Assembly (NCBI RefSeq): GCF_003121485.1
Contig: NZ_QAVX01000002.1
Coordinates: 276,454 to 340,453 of the forward strand
Source: Dyella sp. C11
Lineage (GTDB): Bacteria > Pseudomonadota > Gammaproteobacteria > Xanthomonadales > Rhodanobacteraceae
Length of the DNA stretch: 64,000 nucleotides
Reading direction: 5' to 3'
In this document: piece by piece, positions 1 through 9,320 of the stretch
How positions within the stretch are numbered: the stretch's first letter is position 1
Layout: each line of letters opens with the position of its first letter
Notes under the pieces: model-generated
The model's input: only the letters and a program-made list of their open reading frames with translations
Databases searched by the model: none
Told to the model about the DNA's origin: nothing
Translations under genes and position numbers: made by a program

Positions 1-1129
1 CATCGTTGAGATCGTCGGCCGGCGTGATCGCCAGGCCGGAGTTGGCGAGCAGTTCGCGGCCCAGCTCCACGTTGGTGCCCTGCAGGCGAACCACGACGGG
101 GATCTTCAGACCCACTTCCTTCACGGCCGCGATGATGCCTTCGGCGATCAGGTCGCAACGCACGATGCCGCCGAAGATGTTGACCAGGATGGCCTTCACC
201 TTGTCGGAGGAGAGGATGAGCTTGAACGCCTCGGTGACGCGTTCCTTGGTGGCGCCGCCGCCGACGTCAAGGAAGTTGGCCGGCTCGCCGCCTGCCAGCT
301 GGATCACGTCCATGGTGGCCATGGCCAGGCCTGCGCCGTTGACCATGCAGCCGATGGAGCCGTCCATCGTCACGTAGTTCAGGTTGTGCTGCACGGCAGC
401 CGCTTCGGCCTGGTCTTCCTGGGTCAGGTCGCGCATGGCGGCCAGGTCCGGGTGACGGAACTCGGCGTTGTCGTCGGAGTTGACCTTGCCGTCGAGGGCG
501 GCGAGGTTGCCGTCTTCGAGGATGGCGAGCGGGTTCAGCTCGACCAGGGACAGGTCCTTCTCGTTGAACAGCTTGTACAGGCCCAGCATGATCTTGGTCA
601 GCTGGCCGACCTGCTTCGCGTTGAGGTCCATGGCGAAGCCGAGCTGGCGGCACTGGTACGGCTGCAGGCCTTCCACGAAGTCCACCACGATGGTGTGGAT
701 GTCTTCGGGCGTGTCCTTGGCGACCTGCTCGATGTCCACGCCGCCGTGCTTGGAGGCGATGAACGAGATCGACTTGGAATCGCGGTCCGTCAGGATCGAC
801 AGATACAGTTCCTTGGCGATGTTGGTGGCGTCGGTGACCAGCACCAGGTTCACCGGCAGCGCGCGGCCGGCGGACTGGTAGGTTTCCATGTTGGTGCCCA
901 GCATGCCCTTGGCTGCTGCACGGACGTCGTCCAGGCTCTTGCAGAACTTGACGCCGCCGGCCTTACCGCGGCCACCTGCGTGGATCTGAGCCTTGACCAT
1001 CCACTGCCCGCCACCAAGGTGCTTGGCGGCGTCGACAGCGGCATCGGGAGAGTTGGCGACCTTGCCCGGGGGCACGGCAATGCCGTACTTCGCGAACAAT
1101 TCTTTGGCCTGGTACTCGTGGAAATTCAT
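1..1129 (-). CDS. sucC: Succinyl-CoA synthetase (ADP-forming) beta subunit, 3' end cut by window
   Basis: This TCA-cycle subunit joins succinate, CoA and ATP/ADP in a complex with SucD. The minus strand from the ATG at 1129 reads [19 protein letters not shown] and continues through the ATP-grasp motif [10 protein letters not shown], the metal-binding region [10 protein letters not shown] and the C-terminal [15 protein letters not shown] segment. About 376 residues are visible. The family is about 388 long, so only the last dozen residues and the stop lie outside the window. A GAGG ribosome site sits just before the ATG. The partner sucD would be expected next, beyond position 1. The gene is divergent from pilS. 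Confidence 0.96.
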   Translation of the reverse strand, partial: MNFHEYQAKELFAKYGIAVPPGKVANSPDAAVDAAKHLGGGQWMVKAQIHAGGRGKAGGVKFCKSLDDVRAAAKGMLGTNMETYQSAGRALPVNLVLVTDATNIAKELYLSILTDRDSKSISFIASKHGGVDIEQVAKDTPEDIHTIVVDFVEGLQPYQCRQLGFAMDLNAKQVGQLTKIMLGLYKLFNEKDLSLVELNPLAILEDGNLAALDGKVNSDDNAEFRHPDLAAMRDLTQEDQAEAAAVQHNLNYVTMDGSIGCMVNGAGLAMATMDVIQLAGGEPANFLDVGGGATKERVTEAFKLILSSDKVKAILVNIFGGIVRCDLIAEGIIAAVKEVGLKIPVVVRLQGTNVELGRELLANSGLAITPADDLND

Positions 1130-1356
1130 GGATACCTCGAGAGTACGGGGAACGTGGCGGCCGTGATGGACTGTGGGTGGTCCATACGGTCAGGGGAACG
1201 ACGGCGGTACAAGCGCTGCCGGATGCAGTGCGCCGCCGCCTGCCTGTCGACAAGACGAAAACCGCGCAATACGGCCCGGTATTTTCGCAGCCCCGGCCCC
1301 CGATGGAAAGGGGCGGCCCTACGACATGTCCCATTCCCGGCCTCTGGCGGCCGGTG

Positions 1357-1385
1357 CTCACACCTTCCCGAGGCCCGTCTATACT
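1357..1385 (+). promoter_or_regulatory. Candidate sigma-70 promoter for pilS
   Basis: CTCACA (1357-1362, four of six matches to TTGACA) is separated by 17 bases from TATACT (1380-1385, five of six matches to TATAAT). Transcription would start near 1392 and leave a leader of about 34 bases before the GTG start of pilS. This rests on motif matching alone. Confidence 0.45.
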
Positions 1386-1425
1386 GCTCGGAACCACCCT
1401 CAGACAGCCCGGGAGAGCCCGCCAG

Positions 1426-3075
1426 GTGTCCAGCACCGTGCAGCCCGCCTACCCCAATGCGCGCGCCACTCCCGAGGCCGCGCGCCATGAACTCCTGTTC
1501 CTCAACTGTTTCCGGCTGGCCCAGGCCCTGGTCTACGTCGGCCTGGCCCTGAGCCCCAACACGCTGGGCTGGCCCAAGCTGGCCGATGTGGGGCTGGCCC
1601 GCGGCGTGGCGGTGCTGTTCCTGCTGTTTGCGCTGGGCATGCTGTCGCTGACGCGCCGCTCCACCCCGTGGATGCGCTGGACGGTGTCGGGCGCCCTGAC
1701 GGTGGACATCATCGCCGCCGTGCTGGCGATCATTACCATGCACGACGCCCGCATCGGCATTGCCATGATGCTGGCGGTGAACCTGGCGGCCGGCGCTCTG
1801 ATCCTGCCGCTGCGCCTGTCCTGCTTCTTTGCGGCACTGGCCACGCTGGGCGTCATCGGACACTCGGTGGTCGAGGCGCAGCACGGCCAGGTGGGCATGG
1901 ACCGCGAACTGCTCGAATCGAGCCTGTTCGGCCTGGCCTACTTCGCCATCACCATGCTCTGTTACGTACTGAGCCGGCAGATTCGCGCGAGCGAAGCGCT
2001 GGCCGAACAGCGCGGCGTGGACCTGGCCAACCTGGCGCAGGTCAACGAGCTGATCATCCGCCGCATGAAGACGGGCGTGATGCTGGTGGACGACGCCAAC
2101 CGCATCCACCAGATGAACGAATCGGCCTGGATGCTGCTGGGCAACCCCACCGCCGACCAGCGCGACCTGGGTCGCGTGGCGCCGGAGCTGTCGCGCCGCC
2201 TTTATCACTGGATCACCTCGGGCAAGCTCGACGAATCGGCCACCCAGCTGGCCGACGGCGTGCCCGAAGTGGTGCCGCGCTTCACCCGATTGGCGCCGAA
2301 CGACGACTCGCACGTGCTGATCTTCCTGGACGACACCTCGCTGGTGTCGCGCCGCGCCGAAGAGCTGACGCTCAGTTCGCTCGGGCGCCTGTCGGCCTCG
2401 ATCGCGCACGAAATCCGCAACCCGTTGGCGGCCATCCGCTATTCGGCGCAGCTGCTGGCCGAGTCGGAAGACCTGCCACCCACCGACCAGCGCATGGTGG
2501 AGATCATCAACAACCACTGCGTGCGGTTGAACGAGATCATCGAGAACATCCTGCAGCTCTCCCGCCGCGAGCGCTCACGGCCGGAAACGCTGGACCTGGG
2601 CACCTGGGCCAACCTGTTCGTGGACGAATATCGCCAGGGCAACGACCTGGGCGAAGACTCGCTGCGCGTGATCCAGGCCAGCACGCCGGTGGCCGCGGTG
2701 GCCGACCCGCAGCAATTGCAGCAGGTGGTGTGGAACCTGGTGCAGAACGCCCTGCGTTATGGCCGCATGCCCGGCGAACCGGCGCGCGTGATGGTGGTGG
2801 CGCGTCATGGCGAGCATGGCGTGCCCATTCTCGAAGTGATCGACCGCGGCCCGGGCATTGCGCCCAAGGTCGCGGCGCAGATTTTCGAGCCGTTCTACAC
2901 CACGCACGAGTACGGCACGGGCCTGGGCCTGTACCTGGCGCGCCAGATGAGCGAGGCGAACCAGGCATCGCTTGAGTATGTGCGCGTGGCGGGCGGCGGC
3001 AGCTGTTTCCGCCTGGTACTGACGCCGGCAACGCGCGTGGGCAAGGCGGCCGGGGATACGGCGGCGGCAGGTTAA
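1426..3075 (+). CDS. pilS: Two-component sensor histidine kinase PilS (type IV pilus regulation)
   Basis: This inner-membrane kinase phosphorylates PilR to control pilin transcription. The 549-residue product has an N-terminal block of hydrophobic helices (about residues 25-185), a PAS-like segment, then a HisKA domain with SIAHEIRNPLAAIR (phosphoacceptor His328) and an ATPase domain with N-box NLVQNALRYG, DRGPGIAP and GTGLGLYLAR. The GTG at 1426 is chosen because GGGAGAG lies eight bases upstream and the length fits PilS. The frame is open back to 1177, but that would add 83 atypical residues. pilR follows 195 bases downstream, the usual order. Confidence 0.93.
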   Translation: MSSTVQPAYPNARATPEAARHELLFLNCFRLAQALVYVGLALSPNTLGWPKLADVGLARGVAVLFLLFALGMLSLTRRSTPWMRWTVSGALTVDIIAAVLAIITMHDARIGIAMMLAVNLAAGALILPLRLSCFFAALATLGVIGHSVVEAQHGQVGMDRELLESSLFGLAYFAITMLCYVLSRQIRASEALAEQRGVDLANLAQVNELIIRRMKTGVMLVDDANRIHQMNESAWMLLGNPTADQRDLGRVAPELSRRLYHWITSGKLDESATQLADGVPEVVPRFTRLAPNDDSHVLIFLDDTSLVSRRAEELTLSSLGRLSASIAHEIRNPLAAIRYSAQLLAESEDLPPTDQRMVEIINNHCVRLNEIIENILQLSRRERSRPETLDLGTWANLFVDEYRQGNDLGEDSLRVIQASTPVAAVADPQQLQQVVWNLVQNALRYGRMPGEPARVMVVARHGEHGVPILEVIDRGPGIAPKVAAQIFEPFYTTHEYGTGLGLYLARQMSEANQASLEYVRVAGGGSCFRLVLTPATRVGKAAGDTAAAG

Positions 3076-3212
3076 GCGGGCAAGCCCGGCAGAGCCGCTC
3101 GCACTTCTCTCCGCTCGTTGCGGTGACGAATCACGGGCTGTCCATAAGACGATCGCGAAATGCTTCGATCGTCACTTTTCCCATACGTAGGCGCATATTC
3201 GAGTTTCAGACT

Positions 3213-3241
3213 TTGCCCCTTGGGAAGGCGCCGGTTATCCT
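3213..3241 (+). promoter_or_regulatory. Candidate sigma-70 promoter for pilR
   Basis: TTGCCC (3213-3218), 17 bases, then TATCCT (3236-3241) would start transcription about 20 bases before the pilR ATG. It suggests that pilR can be expressed separately from pilS across the 194-base gap. The hexamers are imperfect. Confidence 0.35.
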
Positions 3242-3269
3242 AGTCGCGTCCATAGCCCACTGTGACGAC

Positions 3270-4679
3270 ATGAGCCAACAGACCGTCCTGGTCATCGACG
3301 ACGAACGCGACATTCGCGAGCTTCTCACCATCACCCTCGGCCGCATGGATTTGCTGGTCGATGCGGTAGGTACCGTGACCGAAGCCCGGCGAGCCCTCGC
3401 CGAACGGCATTACGACTTGTGCTTCACCGACATGCGGTTGCCCGACGGCACCGGTCATGAGGTGGTGGAGCTCATTTCCGCCGAACACCCGGATACGCCG
3501 GTCGCCATGATCACCGCCTACGGCAACGTGGACGCGGCGGTCAGCGCGCTGAAGGCCGGTGCCTTCGACTTCGTGTCCAAGCCGGTGGACATCCAGATGC
3601 TGCGCCGCCTGGTGCGCACCGCGTTGCGCCTCGCCGAGGAAAAGCGCAGTGGCCAGGCCGCCGCCAAGCCGGACGGCAACGAACGCCTGATCGGCGACTC
3701 GGCGGCCATGCAACAGGTGCGTTCCACCATCGGCAAGCTCGCGCGCAACCAGGCGCCGGTGTACATCGCCGGTGAATCGGGCGTGGGCAAGGAACTGGTC
3801 GCCCGCCTGATCCACGAACAAGGCCCGCGCGCCACCGGACCGTTCGTGCCGGTGAACTGCGGCGCCATTCCGTCCGAGTTGATGGAGAGCGAATTCTTCG
3901 GCCATCGCAAGGGCAGCTTCACCGGTGCGGTGGGCGACAAGGAAGGTCTGTTCCAGGCCGCGCATGGCGGCACGCTGTTCCTCGACGAAGTGGCCGAGCT
4001 GCCACTGCACATGCAGGTGAAACTGCTGCGCGCGATCCAGGAAAAGGCAGTGCGCCCCATCGGCGCCCGCGAAGAAGTGCCGGTCGACGTGCGCATTCTT
4101 TCCGCCACCCACAAGAACCTTGCCGCGCTGGTCGAACAGGGCCAGTTCCGCCAGGACTTGTTCTACCGCATCAACGTGATCGAGCTGCGCGTACCGCCCC
4201 TGCGCGAACGCCGCGGCGACGTCCCCTTGCTCGCCAACTTCGTGCTCCGCCAGCTCGCCGCCAAGAGCGGCGGCGCCACCGGTCACCTGCTGCCGGCCGC
4301 GCAGCAGGCCCTGGAGGGCTACGACTTCCCGGGCAACGTGCGCGAACTGGAGAACATCCTCGAACGCGCCATGGCGATGTGCGACGGCGACCAGATCGAC
4401 GTGAGCGACCTGATGCTGCCGCAGCGCACGCCGCGTTCGCCTGGCGAAGCTGCTCCCGTTGCCGCTGTACCTCATGGCATGCCCGTCGCGGAACCGGCAC
4501 CGGTTGCCGCATCGCCGACGGCAAGTGGTGGCCTGGACGACTACATCAGCAACCTCGAACGCACCGCCATCATCAAGGCGCTTGAAGAGTCGCGTTACAA
4601 CAAGACCGCGGCGGCCAAGAAGCTGGGCATCACGTTCCGCGCGCTGCGCTACAAGTTGAAGAAGCTGGGCATCGACTGA
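3270..4679 (+). CDS. pilR: Sigma-54-dependent response regulator PilR
   Basis: PilR is an NtrC-class activator that, when phosphorylated by PilS, drives sigma-54 transcription of the major pilin gene. The 469-residue protein begins MSQQTVLVIDDERDIREL. It has a receiver domain with Asp54 in FTDMRLPDGTG, an AAA+ domain with Walker A GESGVGKE (about 168-175), the sigma-54 contact loop GSFTGA (about 215-220) and a C-terminal Fis-type helix-turn-helix (NKTAAAKKLGITFRALRYKL). The ATG at 3270 starts directly at the receiver. An upstream in-frame extension to 3123 has no homology. A strong terminator follows. Confidence 0.95.
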   Translation: MSQQTVLVIDDERDIRELLTITLGRMDLLVDAVGTVTEARRALAERHYDLCFTDMRLPDGTGHEVVELISAEHPDTPVAMITAYGNVDAAVSALKAGAFDFVSKPVDIQMLRRLVRTALRLAEEKRSGQAAAKPDGNERLIGDSAAMQQVRSTIGKLARNQAPVYIAGESGVGKELVARLIHEQGPRATGPFVPVNCGAIPSELMESEFFGHRKGSFTGAVGDKEGLFQAAHGGTLFLDEVAELPLHMQVKLLRAIQEKAVRPIGAREEVPVDVRILSATHKNLAALVEQGQFRQDLFYRINVIELRVPPLRERRGDVPLLANFVLRQLAAKSGGATGHLLPAAQQALEGYDFPGNVRELENILERAMAMCDGDQIDVSDLMLPQRTPRSPGEAAPVAAVPHGMPVAEPAPVAASPTASGGLDDYISNLERTAIIKALEESRYNKTAAAKKLGITFRALRYKLKKLGID

Positions 4680-4702
4680 GATTCACTGGTCGATGCGCAA
4701 CG

Positions 4703-4732
4703 AAAGGCCGGACTTAGTCCGGCCTTTTTGTT
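4703..4732 (+). terminator. Rho-independent terminator after pilR
   Basis: A perfect nine-base-pair stem, AGGCCGGAC (4705-4713) against GTCCGGCCT (4717-4725), has a three-base TTA loop and runs into a T tract ending at 4729. It lies 24 bases after the pilR stop codon. Confidence 0.92.
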
Positions 4733-4763
4733 TCGGGGTCAAAGCCACCGTCGCCTATCAACT

Positions 4764-5325
4764 CCCTCTCCCCTCCGGGGAGAGGGCCGGGGTGAGGGGC
4801 GGGTGCTCGAGAAAGGACCGCCAAGCCGAGCTTCGGCTTTCGGCTTTGGGCTTTGGGCTTTGGGCTCTTCGCTCCCGGGCCCCGTATGACAGCGGCGTGC
4901 GGGTGAAGGATCAGCCCGCCAGGGTGGCCGGCAGGACGCCGGCCAGTTTGTCGTCAGGGCAGGATGCCCTGTCGACAAACCCCGCAACCCGCACGCGAAC
5001 CTGGAGGGCTGAAAGCCCGGAAGGCGCGTCATCCGGGGTGCCCTTTCTTTTGGTTACTTTTCTTTGGGCAAGCAAAGAAAAGTGACCCGGCGATCGGCAG
5101 ATCGTCGGAAGCCCGCGGCAGGCGAGCCAGCTCGTGAAAAGGCCGCAAAAGAGCCGAAGAGCAAAGTCACTGGATTCCCGCCTTCGCGGGAATGACGGTG
5201 AGGGGTATAGACGTCATCGCAAGGATGGCGGTGGGGGATAGGGCTTCGCTACCAGCGGGGGCAGCAAACCGTTCCCGCGAGCACCCGCCCCTCACCCCAA
5301 CCCTCTCCCCGAAAGGGAGAGGGGG
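4764..5325. repeat. MITE-like mosaic repeat island 1
   Basis: This non-coding island lies between the convergent pilR and two-component genes. Its ends are near-identical inverted repeats of about 47 bases: a CCCTCTCC/GGGGAGAGGG palindrome, then GGGGTGAGGGGCGGGTGCTCG (split GGGGTGAGGGG + CGGGTGCTCG). The left copy is at 4764-4812 and the inverted right copy at about 5277-5325. Inside are nested hairpins (GCCGGC-AGGAC-GCCGGC; GTTTGTCG...TCGACAAAC around 4947-4982), a CTTTTCTTTG/CAAAGAAAAG hairpin near 5056-5083, and a GGATTCCCGC/GCGGGAATG hairpin near 5170. Islands at 17586 and 33271 share the modules. Open frames through it are repeat artefacts. No transposase is present. Confidence 0.8.
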
Positions 5326-5379
5326 CAAAAAGCCGTGCCTCCATGCGCTTCAGGCACCGCTAAACGGCGCCAGAAAACC

Positions 5380-6957
5380 CTACAACGGCCCCTCCGGCCC
5401 CGAGGCACCTGCCTCCAACGCCTCTCTCACCGTCCTCAACAACTTCATCGTCGAGATCGGCTTGTCGACCAGGAACAGATGCTCCATCACCGGCAACTCG
5501 TCTATGTCCGGCGGCGCATCCGGCCGCGCCAGCAAAATCACCGCGCGTCGATAGCCGTGATCGAACAACGCCGCCAGCGTGCGCACACCCGTGAACAGGT
5601 TCATGTCCGCATCGAGCACCACCAGATCCGGCACGCCCTGCGCTTCCAGCCATTGCAGGGCCGCCGTGCCGCTCTGGCTTGCATGGGCCTGGTAGCCCCA
5701 CGAATCGAGCGTATCGACCAGCAGCGACAGCTGGCCGGCTTCTTCCACCACCACCAGGACACGTTCGGCTTCACCCTGCAGGTTGGCGGTTTCCTGCTCC
5801 ACCATCACCTCGGCAACCTGCTGCATCAGCGGGATGTGCATGTGGAAACGCGTGCCTTCGCCAGGCCTGCTATCCACGCGCATCACGCCGCCGTGCGCGG
5901 TGATGATGCGTTTGCACGACACCAGGCCAAGACCGGTGCCGCTTTCCTTGGTGGTGTAGAACGGTTCGAACAGATGCTGGAGGGCGGCGTCATCCATGCC
6001 TGTGCCGGTATCGCACACGGTCAGGCACACATAGTTGCCTTCGCGCACTTCTTCGCCAGGCTGGAAAAAGCTTTCGGGCAACGAGGCGAGCGACGCGCTG
6101 ATGCTCAGCTTGCCGCCTTCGGGCATGGCCTGGATGGCGTTGAGACTCAGGTTGAGCAGGCACTGCTGCAATTCGGTGTGATTGCCGTCGAAGCTCAGGT
6201 CGTGATCGTAGGCGTCCAGTTCCAGCGTCACGTTGCGCGGCACACTGCCTTGCAGCAGCAGGCCAAGCGCATCGAGCAACGCGCCCACGCGCACCTGCTC
6301 CGCACGGCGCGCACCACGTGCGAACGACAGCATGGACTGCACCATGTCCAGGCCGCGCTTGCCGCAATCGCGCACAAGGCGACCCAGGCGAGCGAGTCGC
6401 GGGTCTTCCTGGTAATCCTGCAGGCTGTCGCCCGCCAGCAGCAGTGGTTGCAGCAGATTGCGCAAATCGTGACTCAGGCCGCCGGCCAGCATGGCAAGGC
6501 TTTCGAAACGTTGTGCGCGGATGAGCTCGGTTTCCGCACGACGTCGCGCACGCTGCGCCTCGGCCTCGCGCATGGCGCGGCGTACGGCGGACGCGAGTCG
6601 CGCAGGGTTCTGCTTGAGGATGTAATCGGTGGCGCCATTGCGCAGCGCTTCGATGGCCGCCTCTTCGCCGAGCGTCGCCGAGACGAAGATGAAAGGCAGG
6701 TCCTGGTCGCGTTCACGCAGGATGTCCAGCGCACGCTGGCCCGAAAAGCCCGGCATGCTCAGGTCCGAGAGCACGATGTCCGGCTGGAACTGTTCGAGCG
6801 CGGAAAGATATTCGCGCTCGGCGTCCACCAGGTGCACGTCGTACTCGATGTGGTCGGCATCCAGTTCGGACAACACAAGCTCGGCATCGAGCTGGCTGTC
6901 CTCGATCTGCAGTACCCGGATTCGGGGCAATGCCCACTGCTGCCTGTCCACTTTCAC
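5380..6957 (-). CDS. Hybrid two-component protein, REC - histidine kinase - REC
   Basis: This is a predicted cytoplasmic signalling protein of 525 residues without membrane segments. An N-terminal receiver has Asp65 in DIVLSDLSMPGFSG. A short coiled linker leads to a HisKA-type domain (GGLSHDLRNLLQPL, His163) and an ATPase domain (NLSLNAIQAMPEGG, DTGTGMDD, GTGLGLVSCKRI). A second receiver at the C-terminus carries VLDADMNLFTG. The GTG at 6957 lies 37 bases after the upstream gene's stop. A longer start at 7059 would overlap that gene by 65 bases with non-homologous sequence. It is third in a three-gene minus-strand cassette. Its signal and output are unknown. Confidence 0.85.
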   Translation of the reverse strand: MKVDRQQWALPRIRVLQIEDSQLDAELVLSELDADHIEYDVHLVDAEREYLSALEQFQPDIVLSDLSMPGFSGQRALDILRERDQDLPFIFVSATLGEEAAIEALRNGATDYILKQNPARLASAVRRAMREAEAQRARRRAETELIRAQRFESLAMLAGGLSHDLRNLLQPLLLAGDSLQDYQEDPRLARLGRLVRDCGKRGLDMVQSMLSFARGARRAEQVRVGALLDALGLLLQGSVPRNVTLELDAYDHDLSFDGNHTELQQCLLNLSLNAIQAMPEGGKLSISASLASLPESFFQPGEEVREGNYVCLTVCDTGTGMDDAALQHLFEPFYTTKESGTGLGLVSCKRIITAHGGVMRVDSRPGEGTRFHMHIPLMQQVAEVMVEQETANLQGEAERVLVVVEEAGQLSLLVDTLDSWGYQAHASQSGTAALQWLEAQGVPDLVVLDADMNLFTGVRTLAALFDHGYRRAVILLARPDAPPDIDELPVMEHLFLVDKPISTMKLLRTVREALEAGASGPEGPL

Positions 6958-6994
6958 CCGCCCTGTCGTGGAGCTTCCCGCGTCTTCGTGTCTT

Positions 6995-7441
6995 TCAGGT
7001 CTGGTCCGGTGCCTGGTTGAGCACTGCCCAGAACTGACCCAAGGTTCGAACTGCTTCAAAAAACTGATCGACGTCCACCGGCTTGATCACGTACGCATTC
7101 GCGCCGATGTCCCAGCTGCGCGCCAGATCACTCTCTTCGCGCGACGACGACAGGATGACCACCGGTACGCGCCGGAAACGGTCGTCCTCACGCATCTTCG
7201 TCAGCACCTCAAGACCGTTCATGCGCGGCATCTTGATGTCCAGCAACACCACGGCAGGATCGGTCGGCTCGCGACCGGCCCATTCGCCACGGCAATAAAG
7301 ATAGTCGAGGCAATCCACGCCGTCTTCGACGTGCACCACGGGATTGGCCAGATGGGCACCGGCAAGCGCATCCAGGGCCATTTCGGCATCGGCGAGGCTG
7401 TCCTCGACGAGCAGGATGGTACGGAGATCTCGAGTGTTCAT
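6995..7441 (-). CDS. Single-domain response regulator (Rcp1-like)
   Basis: This 148-residue stand-alone receiver domain reads MNTRDLRTILLVEDSLADAE, with acceptor Asp68 in VVLLDIKMPRMNG, the conserved Ser/Thr in VVILSSSRE and Lys in YVIKPVD. The YLYCRGEW insertion and the C-terminal FWAVLN are typical of Rcp1-type regulators that pair with phytochrome-like kinases. The ATG at 7441 overlaps the stop of the upstream kinase by four bases (ATGA), so the two are translationally coupled. It probably shuttles phosphate between the kinase upstream and the hybrid protein downstream; that part is inference. Confidence 0.9.
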   Translation of the reverse strand: MNTRDLRTILLVEDSLADAEMALDALAGAHLANPVVHVEDGVDCLDYLYCRGEWAGREPTDPAVVLLDIKMPRMNGLEVLTKMREDDRFRRVPVVILSSSREESDLARSWDIGANAYVIKPVDVDQFFEAVRTLGQFWAVLNQAPDQT

Positions 7442-9288
7442 TGGCGCCTCTGCGCAAAGCTTTCGGCGAGGTCCGACGATGGCAGGGTGAAGTGGAAGCG
7501 CGCACCCTGCCCCGGCTGTGCATCCGCCCACACGCGCCCGCCATGCCGCGTCACGATGCGGCGCACGTTGGCCAGGCCGATGCCGTTGCCCGGAAATTCG
7601 GAGGCGCGGTGCAACCGCTGGAACACGCCGAACAGCTTGCCCGCGTACTGCATGTCGAAACCGGCACCGTTGTCGCTGGTGACGAATTCATAGCTGCCAT
7701 CGCGATGGCGTTGCACATCCACGTCGATGCGCGCGACTTCGCACTTGCCGGTGTACTTCACCGCGTTGCCCAGCAGGTTCTGCCACACGGTGCGCAGCAT
7801 GTTCTCGTCGCCGATGACGATGGGCAACGGCGCAATGGACCACACGATATGGCGACCGTGCGCATCGGTTTCGGCCAGCGCGCGTGCTTCGTCCGCGAGT
7901 GACTGCATGTCGACCGGTTGCAGGCGAAGTGCACCACGACCCAGGCGCGAGAACACCAGCAGGTCTTCGATCAACAACGCCCTGCGCTTGGCGGCGTCGT
8001 TGATCACTTCGATGTAGTGGCGCGACCGTTCATCCGCGCCTTCACCCAGATGCTGGTGCAGCTTGCCGGCAAAGCCACTGATGTGGCGCAGCGGCGCACG
8101 CAAGTCATGCGACACCGAATAGCTGAAGGCTTCCAGCTCGCGATTGACGTCGGACACCTGCTCGATCTTGCCTTCGAGCTGGCGATTGAGTTCCTTCACC
8201 TGCTGCTCCACGAGCGCACGCGCCGTGACGTCGCTCAGGGTCAACAGCAGCACTGGATCGCCACCGCCGTCCTGTTCGAGGCGGCGTGCGTTGATCACCA
8301 CGTGGCGATCCACGCCATCGACCGTGCGCTGGATCAGTTCGTAATCCCAAAGTTCGCGATCGAGCAGCAGCACGTCGTTGAGTCGCTGCAACAGCGCGCT
8401 GTCGGTCCAGGCGCCATCGCCAATCTCCGTAAGCGGCAGCGACAGGCGGAAATCGGGTGGCAAGCCGTAGAGTTCGCCAAAAGCGGCATTCACCAGCAGC
8501 GTGCCAAGGCTTGCATCGAGCAGCGCAATCGGTTCGCGCACCGCCTGCACGATGAGCTGCGAGCGTTGCACGGCCTGGCCTTCGCGCACTTCGGCCTTCA
8601 GTCGCCGACTGATCTGCCGCTCGGACACGATCACCACGATGGTCAGCAGCAGCACCTGCGCAATGGCGGTGATGGTCAGCGCCAGTTCGCTGTTGAATGA
8701 CTCGCGGCTTGCCGCATCGCGACGACTCAGCAGCGTGTTGTTCTCGTTGCGCACGACGCCGTCGATCAGGTCGTCCATCTTGAACAGCGTGCCGGAGTCG
8801 CGCATGGCGTCGCTGGCGCCGGACTCATCGCCGTGGTCATGGCGCATGATCGCCTGCCCGCTCAGGGCGAGGCGTCCGCTCACGGTGGAACTCAGCGAAC
8901 CGATCAGCGCCTGCTGGTCGGGGCTGTCGCGCGTCATCTCGCGCAGCTGCTGCAGCAACCCGGGGGTTTCATGGGTGGCACGCTCGGCGCGCAGGCGTAC
9001 CTGCGGATCCTTGTCGCCATGAATGAGGCGATAGATCGCCGCCTCGCTGTCACGTGTGACATAGGCGATGCGATACGTAAGCGATTTCACCTCGCTGGAG
9101 TGCGTCACCCGCTCGTTGGCGCGAATGGCTTCACTGGCGCCACTGCGGGTCACCACGTACGGCAACGCCACGATCACCAGTACGGCAGCCAATAGGCCAC
9201 CGAGCCGCCAGCGCAGGGCGACGCGGTCCTTCATGGCGGGCCGTAGTGTCGACGCCAGTTTCCAGGATGAGCGCAACATGTCAGGCAT
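7438..9288 (-). CDS. Membrane sensor histidine kinase with CHASE3 and PAS domains
   Basis: This 616-residue protein has a first transmembrane helix at about 28-46, an extracytoplasmic helical CHASE3-like region (about 50-200), a second helix at about 204-222, a PAS domain (about 240-355), a coiled linker, then HisKA SYSVSHDLRAPLRHISG (His394) and an ATPase domain (NLLGNAVKYTG, DNGAGFDMQYAGKLFGVFQR, GNGIGLANVRRI). The C-terminal half resembles bacteriophytochrome-type kinases, but the GAF/PHY chromophore module is absent. It leads the cassette with the Rcp1-like regulator and the hybrid protein. The start could also be the second ATG three codons in. Confidence 0.88.
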   Translation of the reverse strand: MPDMLRSSWKLASTLRPAMKDRVALRWRLGGLLAAVLVIVALPYVVTRSGASEAIRANERVTHSSEVKSLTYRIAYVTRDSEAAIYRLIHGDKDPQVRLRAERATHETPGLLQQLREMTRDSPDQQALIGSLSSTVSGRLALSGQAIMRHDHGDESGASDAMRDSGTLFKMDDLIDGVVRNENNTLLSRRDAASRESFNSELALTITAIAQVLLLTIVVIVSERQISRRLKAEVREGQAVQRSQLIVQAVREPIALLDASLGTLLVNAAFGELYGLPPDFRLSLPLTEIGDGAWTDSALLQRLNDVLLLDRELWDYELIQRTVDGVDRHVVINARRLEQDGGGDPVLLLTLSDVTARALVEQQVKELNRQLEGKIEQVSDVNRELEAFSYSVSHDLRAPLRHISGFAGKLHQHLGEGADERSRHYIEVINDAAKRRALLIEDLLVFSRLGRGALRLQPVDMQSLADEARALAETDAHGRHIVWSIAPLPIVIGDENMLRTVWQNLLGNAVKYTGKCEVARIDVDVQRHRDGSYEFVTSDNGAGFDMQYAGKLFGVFQRLHRASEFPGNGIGLANVRRIVTRHGGRVWADAQPGQGARFHFTLPSSDLAESFAQRRQ

Positions 9289-9320
9289 GGTTGCAGAATC
9301 ACCCCGGCGAACGCCACCTC

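Noticed and set aside
1177-1425. A longer PilS starting at 1177
   Set aside because: The extra 83 residues are not PilS-like, the candidate promoter TATACT lies inside that stretch, and GTG 1426 has a good ribosome site.
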